Source of the DNA: a bacterium
Lineage (GTDB): Bacteria > Planctomycetota > Planctomycetia > Planctomycetales > Planctomycetaceae
DNA: 64,000 bases
Reading direction: 5' to 3'
NCBI GenBank assembly: GCA_016125225.1
Contig: WGME01000003.1
Location: 992,001 to 1,056,000, forward strand
Position numbers and translations under genes: made by a program. Shown here piece by piece: positions 59,059 through 64,000 of this stretch; position 1 is the stretch's first letter; each line of letters opens with the position of its first letter. Below the pieces are notes generated by a model, which worked only from the letters and a program-made list of their open reading frames with translations, did no database searches and was not told where the DNA came from.

Positions 59059-59772
59059 ATGCCTAAGCCTCGCATTCTGATTATTGAAGACGAGCGTGCC
59101 CTGGCCGATGTGCTCACGTATAACCTCGACAAGGAAGGCTTCGAGGTAAGTTGGGCGGCCGATGGCCAGGATGGCGTTCGCAAGGCCCAGGCCTCTCCAC
59201 CGGAAATCATTGTTCTCGATTTAATGCTGCCAATCATCGAGGGCTATGAGGTCTGCCGCATTCTGCGCAGCGACCCTAAAACTCAGAACATTCGCATTCT
59301 GATGTTGACCGCGCGCAGTGAGGAAGTGGACGAAATCGTGGGCTTCAACATGGGAGCCGATGATTACGTCACGAAACCTTTCAAGATCAAGCCGCTGATC
59401 CATCGCATCAAGGCACTGCTGAGGCGGAATGCCTCGGGAGAACAACCTCGTGATGTGATTCAGGCTCATGGCATTGAAATCGATCGGGTGAACCATCTGG
59501 CCCGGGCCGATGGTGACGATCTGCACCTGACGCCCACGGAATTCCGCCTGCTCTGGACGTTGGCCCGTCAACCGGGGCGGCCGTTTGGTCGCAATGAACT
59601 GATGGATCGATGTCGCGGAGAAGATGCGAATGCACTAGAGCGCACCATTGATGTGCATGTGCGATCGTTACGACAGAAACTTGGTTTCCGTGGCGATCTG
59701 ATCGAAACGGTACGCGGCGTTGGCTACCGGTTTCGTGCCGAGTCGCCAGAGATGTCTGAACCGCTGGCATAG
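59059..59772 (+). CDS. phoB: PhoB-type response regulator
   Basis: A 237-residue OmpR/PhoB-family regulator. The receiver shows IIEDERAL with the acid pair, phospho-acceptor Asp near residue 54 in IIVLDLMLP, Thr in LMLTARSE, and Lys in YVTKPFKIKP. The winged-helix DNA-binding domain covers about 135-232: LTPTEFRLLWTLARQPGRPFGRNELMD and ERTIDVHVRSLRQKLG. Position after phoU supports PhoB, the activator of phosphate-starvation genes. A 209-base gap before it may hold its own promoter. No phoR kinase follows, so its kinase is encoded elsewhere. Confidence 0.9.
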   Translation: MPKPRILIIEDERALADVLTYNLDKEGFEVSWAADGQDGVRKAQASPPEIIVLDLMLPIIEGYEVCRILRSDPKTQNIRILMLTARSEEVDEIVGFNMGADDYVTKPFKIKPLIHRIKALLRRNASGEQPRDVIQAHGIEIDRVNHLARADGDDLHLTPTEFRLLWTLARQPGRPFGRNELMDRCRGEDANALERTIDVHVRSLRQKLGFRGDLIETVRGVGYRFRAESPEMSEPLA

Positions 59773-59830
59773 CGACTGTGGACAAACCCCGCTTACTGAC
59801 GGGGTTGTGGCAGGATCGTACCCGAGTGGA

Positions 59831-60700
59831 TCAACCGGCACGGCTCTGAAAGTCTTCGTCTTCCGGTAAGCGTGCTTTGCTGAGTAGCTTCCGCAATGAA
59901 TCTTCGAACGCGCCTAACTTTCTGGTCGGGGCTACTGCTGAGTCGAGTGTCCTACTTGCAGCGATTTCAGGAGAGGTAGCAACGTTCGCGAACGGGTCCG
60001 TCTCCGGATGCGTGTGATTGTCACCCCCTGTTGCCAAGTCCAATTGCTGGCAGATCGCACTCCAACCGTCACCGCGCAGGGGGATTTCACCGGCCGGACC
60101 AGCGAATGCCGATCGATAACTGGGGGCCAGCAAAGCGTCGGCCCAGGCACTGTTCGGTGACATGACCGTGTCTTCGCCATAATCCCAGGCTCGCCGAGGA
60201 TCGTAGGCATACGCGCTATACCCTGATGTGACAATCCACGGACCAATCAGCAGGTCGGTCCAGCGTTCACAGCGACGGCGGTAGATTTCGAGTGCGGACT
60301 GATGCTCGCCGCCTTGCAGCAAGAGATCGTTCACACGCCCCCGGGGATAGGCGATGTGCTGAATGACATGATCCAGGATAGGTCGTGGTGATGGTTGGGG
60401 AGATTGGGACGTCCGGGAACAGAGAACGGTTCCATAGACCCGCATCACCAGATCGGTGGTCAGAACCTGATAGGCCGTCTGGGTCCAATCGTCCCCAACC
60501 TCAGAGAATAAACAACGCTCGGGATCGGGCAACTGCCGCCACCATCCTCGCGAGAGGGCTCGGGCACTGCTCCACAATTCAAGGAGCGATGGATTGCTGC
60601 ACAGCGAAATGCAGACCGTGGAAGGAATGCCCGACTGCGACAGTTTCCAGGCAGATGATAGTAAGTCTTGAACGCATTTCACGGCCGGTGATCCGTCCAT
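59831..60700 (-). CDS. Unknown protein, 289 residues
   Basis: No family recognised. The ATG at 60700 opens a Cys/Ser-rich N-terminus (VQDLLSSAWKLSQSGIPSTVCISLCSNPSLLELW) followed by mixed helical segments with many Trp, Tyr and Arg residues (RCERWTDLLIGPWIVTSGYSAYAYDPRRAW). The last 90 residues are acidic and low-complexity, with a final helix (AFEDSLRKLLSKARL). No signal peptide or membrane helix is seen, so it is probably cytoplasmic. Codon use looks like the neighbours and there are no overlaps with better genes, which supports it being real. It is convergent with phoB; no operon partner on its strand. Confidence 0.6.
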   Translation of the reverse strand: MDGSPAVKCVQDLLSSAWKLSQSGIPSTVCISLCSNPSLLELWSSARALSRGWWRQLPDPERCLFSEVGDDWTQTAYQVLTTDLVMRVYGTVLCSRTSQSPQPSPRPILDHVIQHIAYPRGRVNDLLLQGGEHQSALEIYRRRCERWTDLLIGPWIVTSGYSAYAYDPRRAWDYGEDTVMSPNSAWADALLAPSYRSAFAGPAGEIPLRGDGWSAICQQLDLATGGDNHTHPETDPFANVATSPEIAASRTLDSAVAPTRKLGAFEDSLRKLLSKARLPEDEDFQSRAG

Positions 60701-60920
60701 CCGAAAAGTTGAGCGGCACTCACGTCAGCGCGAACCGTTTCGTTGCCGTGGGCAATACGGCTCGCGTTGCCATTCGCAACGCAACAATTGCGCCCTGCGT
60801 CCTGTGACCGGCCCAATGCCTTATCTGGCTAGCAGGATGTCACGCGGATGATACATCAGGTCCGTAATCCCTGACGATTCCTGAATCAAGACGTGCCGTC
60901 ATGTTGTTTTTTAGCAACTG

Positions 60921-61628
60921 CTACGACTTCAAAGGTTGATGTTTTCGCTCATCCGCCTTGAGTTCGCGGAACTGGATGTTGCGGATTCCGGAGACTGTCG
61001 AAAAGCAGGAAATGCCCAAGGGCTTGGACAAGGCCACCGCAGGATGAACCGACAACTTGCGATCCTTAAGGTTCAAATCGACGGCGGGTTTATTGTCGAT
61101 CCAGGCCTGGATGAAGTCTTCGCCGACTCGAAGACGAATCTTGTACCACTTCTTGGCATCAAAGTTCTGGAAGGTCGCCGTTTCGTTTTCGGTGGCGTAC
61201 AAGCCATCAACCGAAGAGAGTCCCACGACACCGCCGCCCCAACCACCGACGACAAAGCTGCAATACTCATCCTTCGCAGGAAAAACGATACCACAGAAGA
61301 AATCGCTTCCATCGATCCTCTGGGCTTCCAGTTCCAATTCGTAATTGATCTTAGGTAAGGGAGTTCCCTCCCAATGGATGCCGGTCAATTCGGCTCCCTG
61401 CTGCATGACGATTGTGCCGTCCGTGACTTCGACTTCCCCTTCGCCCCCAAAACCAGTGATCGCCCAGTTCTTCAAGGTCTTGCCATCGAACAGCGATCGC
61501 CACTCCGTGGGCTGAGGTTTTGCCGGAGTGGCAGCGTCCTCGGCCAGTGCGTAACCACCACTCAGTAAGATCAGGCTGGCACAGGCCCATGCGAGTTCCC
61601 GGAGACCTGAGGAGAGGGACATCATCAT
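60921..61628 (-). CDS. DUF1080 (3-keto-disaccharide hydrolase-like) exported protein
   Basis: A 235-residue secreted protein. The signal peptide ends near SGGYALA. The DUF1080 domain, a concanavalin-like beta-sandwich, opens with EWRSLFDGKTLKNWAITGFG (about residues 42-61) and continues with IVMQQGAELTGIHW, YELELEAQRIDGSDFFCGIVFP, KKWYKIRLRV and IQAWIDNKPAVDLNL, all usual for the family. Such proteins are numerous in planctomycetes and some bind or cleave oxidised disaccharides; the activity of this one is unknown. It has several ATGs at the start (61628, 61625, 61622) with AAGGA upstream. It is a single gene, with no operon partner. Confidence 0.9.
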   Translation of the reverse strand: MMMSLSSGLRELAWACASLILLSGGYALAEDAATPAKPQPTEWRSLFDGKTLKNWAITGFGGEGEVEVTDGTIVMQQGAELTGIHWEGTPLPKINYELELEAQRIDGSDFFCGIVFPAKDEYCSFVVGGWGGGVVGLSSVDGLYATENETATFQNFDAKKWYKIRLRVGEDFIQAWIDNKPAVDLNLKDRKLSVHPAVALSKPLGISCFSTVSGIRNIQFRELKADERKHQPLKS

Positions 61629-61940
61629 GGCAAATCATCCTTGGGAACAGGGGACAAATCGAACAGAGCTGATGGGGACTATTTTTCCGGAAGGGCCGGC
61701 AAATTGCGAGCAGACAACACGCGTTTTCTGCGGATCTCCGAAGAGCCCCTGGGAAGCCCAGTCAGTTGAGATCCTTTTGTAACAGCTTTACCGCTTAGTT
61801 GACTGCTGTACAAAATCTTCCATTTCCGAACCACGCAGATCTATGATTCCTACTGTAAAAACTCAACAGGGAGGCGAAACCTGAGCTAATTTGGAGTGTA
61901 GAGGGGAACATGAAGTTTCTATTTGTAAGGGCCACGGCAA
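61629..61940. other. Divergent intergenic region, 312 bases
   Basis: Lies between the DUF1080 gene and the GGDEF gene and should hold both promoters. It contains an inverted repeat, TTTTGTAACAGC (61775-61786) / GCTGTACAAAA (61805-61815), with one unpaired base, a possible operator. The start of the leader ORF at 61910 also falls here. I found no confident -35/-10 pair. Confidence 0.55.
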
Positions 61941-62059
61941 ATGCCGGGAATTACCACATCCATATCTGCACTGGCGGAGACTTCCGTTGCGAATGGCTAT
62001 GCCATGGCCTTGGCACTGGTCGTCTTATTGCAGTACGTGCATTCCGTGACTCGCCGTAA
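61910..62059 (+). CDS. Possible 49-codon leader ORF overlapping the GGDEF gene
   Basis: ATG 61910 has a strong ribosome site (GAGGGG, 61901-61906). The frame runs 49 codons to TAA at 62057-62059, overlapping the first 119 bases of the GGDEF gene in another frame. The GGDEF ATG at 61941 has no clear ribosome site, so this ORF could carry ribosomes past or onto it. The peptide has no recognisable features, and the overlap means it may be chance. Confidence 0.25.
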   Translation: MKFLFVRATANAGNYHIHICTGGDFRCEWLCHGLGTGRLIAVRAFRDSP

Positions 62060-63653
62060 GTCCACGATCCATACCGCCGCGAAATTCCGCCGGGAAGTGG
62101 ATGATCTCTCGATTGAAGTTCTGCAATTAAGTCGTGAACGGGGACTGCAACGGCTGGAAAATCAGATTCTGCGTGAAGTGCTGCTGTTGGGAGATTGTCA
62201 GAAAGCCATCGGTCATTTGCTGCGGCGATTCATCGTCAATCCGGATGATGCTTTTGGGCTGTTCATGCCTTTGGACCCCGCGAGTGACATGCCACGGCAG
62301 AGCCGCGGTTTGAGTGAGGACAGTATCAAGAATCTGGTGCTGAACCATCAAACGTTGCAGAAGCTGCGTGAAGAGAACGCGATCGTTTGGCCCAGTCCGA
62401 ACATGGTGAATTGCCCGATTTTCCCTATGCTTTCTCCCGTGGATCGCCGCAAAGCCCGGCATTTGTTTCTGGTGGGCATCGGCGACGATCAGGGGTTGCT
62501 TGGCATTCTGGTTGCCACGAGTCTGCTGCCGATCGCGGGGCTACATACCGAACAGATTGAGTTGACCACGCGGTTGATGTCGAGCATTGCCCCGAGTTTG
62601 CGGCAGACGCTGGAGATGGAACGACAATCGGTGCAGTTACGTTGTACACGAGAGATGCTCGAACTGCGTTCGATCAGTGATGGAAAATTTGTCCAACCAA
62701 CATTGATGCTCGACAAGTTTCTATCACGACTGTCGCAAATGGTCGATGCCGAGCGAACGGCATTGTACATCGCCTCGGGCGAGGGGGTGGCCGAACTGAC
62801 GCTGTCGTTGCGAACGGGAGTGCAGTTGCAGGCAGGGGTCGCACAACGCTGGCATCAGCATGAAGATGTGTTGTCACGCGTTGGTTGTCAGCTTGATCAG
62901 GTGACCATCTGGGATACCAGCCAGCTTTGTCGGCAGGGGATTGATACCCTCATCGGCTCTGCGATCGTCTTGCCTTTGAATGATGGCAACAAGCAGTACG
63001 GAGTGGCCGTACTGACCCGAAGGAATCCCGCGGGTTATTCCGCGTCTCAACGCCAGTTGCTGATGTGGGCCAGCGAAACACTGTGCCACTCGCTCGAACG
63101 GGCGTTGAACTATGTGGCCATTGAGAAAGAAGCCAAGCTGGACGGCCTGACCGGGTTGGCGAATCGGCGCACGTTCGATTCTCAATTGAACGGTGCCATC
63201 AGCGATTTGCGTGATGGCATCTCACAGGAATGTTCGCTGCTGCTGCTGGACCTAGATCGCTTCAAGTCTGTGAATGATGTCTATGGTCATCAGGTGGGGG
63301 ATGCCGTCATTAAAGATGTGGCCGCGAAGATTCGCGACCAAGTGGAGCGGATGCGGTCTCAAGATCGTGGCTTACCGGCTCGTTACGGCGGCGAAGAAAT
63401 GGCATTGTTGCTGCCAGGGATGGGGATCAACGGGGCCTCGCGCATTGCAGAAAGCCTTCGAGCATCGATTGAACGCCATACTGTGAAATATCTGGAGACG
63501 ACATTACAGGTGACGGTGAGCATTGGGGTCGCAGCTTGCCCGATCCATGCCACAACGGGAGAGTCACTCGTTCAAGCCGCCGATGAAGCCTTGTATCGAG
63601 CGAAGGCGAATGGCCGGAACCAGGTGCAGTGTGCGTCAGCGAACCTCGCGTGA
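61941..63653 (+). CDS. GGDEF-domain diguanylate cyclase with GAF-like region
   Basis: A 570-residue protein. A membrane helix near the N-terminus (GYAMALALVVLLQYVHSV, about 19-36) is followed by a coiled-coil-prone segment. Two sensor-like alpha/beta regions (about 75-240 and 255-390) have GAF-like patterns (LMLDKFLSRLSQMVDAERTALYIASG). The C-terminal GGDEF domain (about 395-565) opens DGLTGLANRRTFDSQL and has DLDRFKSVNDVYGHQVGDAV. The active motif is GGEEM, so the enzyme should make cyclic di-GMP, though Met replaces the usual Phe. The inhibitory RxxD site upstream is absent (QDRG), so product inhibition is unlikely. ATG 61941 lacks a clear ribosome site; an in-frame stop at 61926 excludes a longer form. 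Confidence 0.88.
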   Translation: MPGITTSISALAETSVANGYAMALALVVLLQYVHSVTRRKSTIHTAAKFRREVDDLSIEVLQLSRERGLQRLENQILREVLLLGDCQKAIGHLLRRFIVNPDDAFGLFMPLDPASDMPRQSRGLSEDSIKNLVLNHQTLQKLREENAIVWPSPNMVNCPIFPMLSPVDRRKARHLFLVGIGDDQGLLGILVATSLLPIAGLHTEQIELTTRLMSSIAPSLRQTLEMERQSVQLRCTREMLELRSISDGKFVQPTLMLDKFLSRLSQMVDAERTALYIASGEGVAELTLSLRTGVQLQAGVAQRWHQHEDVLSRVGCQLDQVTIWDTSQLCRQGIDTLIGSAIVLPLNDGNKQYGVAVLTRRNPAGYSASQRQLLMWASETLCHSLERALNYVAIEKEAKLDGLTGLANRRTFDSQLNGAISDLRDGISQECSLLLLDLDRFKSVNDVYGHQVGDAVIKDVAAKIRDQVERMRSQDRGLPARYGGEEMALLLPGMGINGASRIAESLRASIERHTVKYLETTLQVTVSIGVAACPIHATTGESLVQAADEALYRAKANGRNQVQCASANLA

Positions 63654-63692
63654 TATCGGATCATGTGGGGCTGTCTGGAAACAGCCACTGGG

Positions 63693-64000
63693 TCAGTAAT
63701 CCAGACTGGCTCCCCCTTCGGCCTCAATGGCCTGACCAGTAATGAAGCTGGAATCTTCGGTCGCCAGGAAGAGGGCGATCGTGCCAATCTCTTCTGGTTG
63801 TCCCATGCGGCCGAACACCTGCAGTTGAGCCACCCGTTCGAGTGCCGACTCGGGATCATCGAGCGTCGCGGCCCATTCCCGCATCAAAGGGGTATCGATA
63901 TTGCTGGGGAGAATGGCGTTCACACGAATGCCTGCCGGTCCCAGTTCAATCGCTAGAGATTTCGTGAAGCCAACCTGGGCCGCTTTTGTCGAGGCATAGG
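63693..64000 (-). CDS. Short-chain dehydrogenase/reductase, N-terminal part outside window
   Basis: Only the C-terminal 102 or so residues are visible; the gene begins beyond base 64000. The conserved active-site motif YASTKAA (Tyr-x3-Lys) is at the right edge (about 63978-63999). It is followed by SLAIELGPAGIRVNAILPSNIDTPLM, then GRMGQPEEIGTIALFLATEDSSFITGQ and the family end AEGGASLDY. This is a classical SDR oxidoreductase using NAD(P). The substrate is unknown. The gene converges on the GGDEF gene with 39 bases between the stops. Confidence 0.9.
   Translation of the reverse strand, partial: YASTKAAQVGFTKSLAIELGPAGIRVNAILPSNIDTPLMREWAATLDDPESALERVAQLQVFGRMGQPEEIGTIALFLATEDSSFITGQAIEAEGGASLDY

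Noticed and set aside
59785-59806. Hairpin AACCCCG / CGGGGTT after phoB
   Set aside because: A seven-base stem without a T-run on either strand. It may help end transcription between the convergent genes, but is too weak to call.
63669-63686. Small stem GGCTGT / ACAGCC between the GGDEF and SDR genes
   Set aside because: Only six pairs and no T-run; not supported as a terminator.

Overview
The window reads as a stretch of chromosome from a planctomycete, probably order Planctomycetales. This is an inference from gene content. The indicators are a PVC-type haem-binding membrane dehydrogenase, a DUF1501 protein with a twin-arginine leader, DUF1573 and DUF6677-like proteins, a large Ser/Thr kinase with an extracytoplasmic tail, lipid A genes, a 2,024-residue outer-membrane-type beta-helix protein, moderately high GC and many genes without a strong Shine-Dalgarno. 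I recognised no rRNA, tRNA, CRISPR array, insertion sequence or prophage. Most of the window looks like ordinary chromosome with dense coding.

Layout, 1-22 kb. An OprP-like porin cut by the left edge (1-1485) meets a minus-strand set TPR protein > AddB-like nuclease > small pseudo-receiver-like protein (1497-6181). A plus-strand WecA/MraY-type glycosyl-phosphotransferase and an O-antigen-ligase-type protein (6641-10167) suggest surface polysaccharide synthesis. A tight plus-strand group follows: DUF1573, a lipoprotein joining a degenerate 5'-nucleotidase-like domain to four haem-c sites, DUF971 and a CYTH protein (10294-13978). Then come a two-helix membrane protein, a DUF6677-like protein and a CocE-type hydrolase (minus), a sodium:solute symporter (plus), and the minus-strand operon ompH > lpxC > lpxA > Gfo/Idh/MocA oxidoreductase (18739-22393), which points to lipid A in the outer membrane.

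22-39 kb. A 1,326-residue receptor-like Ser/Thr kinase (plus), an FHA-GAF histidine kinase with a receiver-like protein upstream (minus), and two divergently transcribed related MFS transporters (29205-32561), the minus-strand one with a terminator-like hairpin in its leader. A DUF1501 protein is divergent from an SGNH-fold protein and a PVC-type cytochrome dehydrogenase (32655-38831).

39-64 kb. The giant inverse-autotransporter-like beta-helix protein ends at a clear intrinsic terminator. It is followed by a small lipoprotein, an RND permease and a PAS-GAF-receiver regulator (minus), an unknown exported protein, XerD-like recombinase, and a complete phosphate-uptake block pstS-pstC-pstA-pstB-phoU-phoB (54171-59772) without phoR. 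The end holds an unknown minus-strand protein, a DUF1080 protein, a GGDEF protein behind an overlapping leader ORF, and an SDR oxidoreductase cut by the right edge.

Most notable: the degenerate phosphoesterase-tetrahaem lipoprotein and its neighbours; the giant barrel-plus-helix surface protein; the lpxA-oxidoreductase overlap, which suggests a GnnA-like role in modified lipid A; the AddB-like nuclease with no adjacent AddA; and hairpins in leaders or between genes that could set expression of the MFS, CocE and pst genes.
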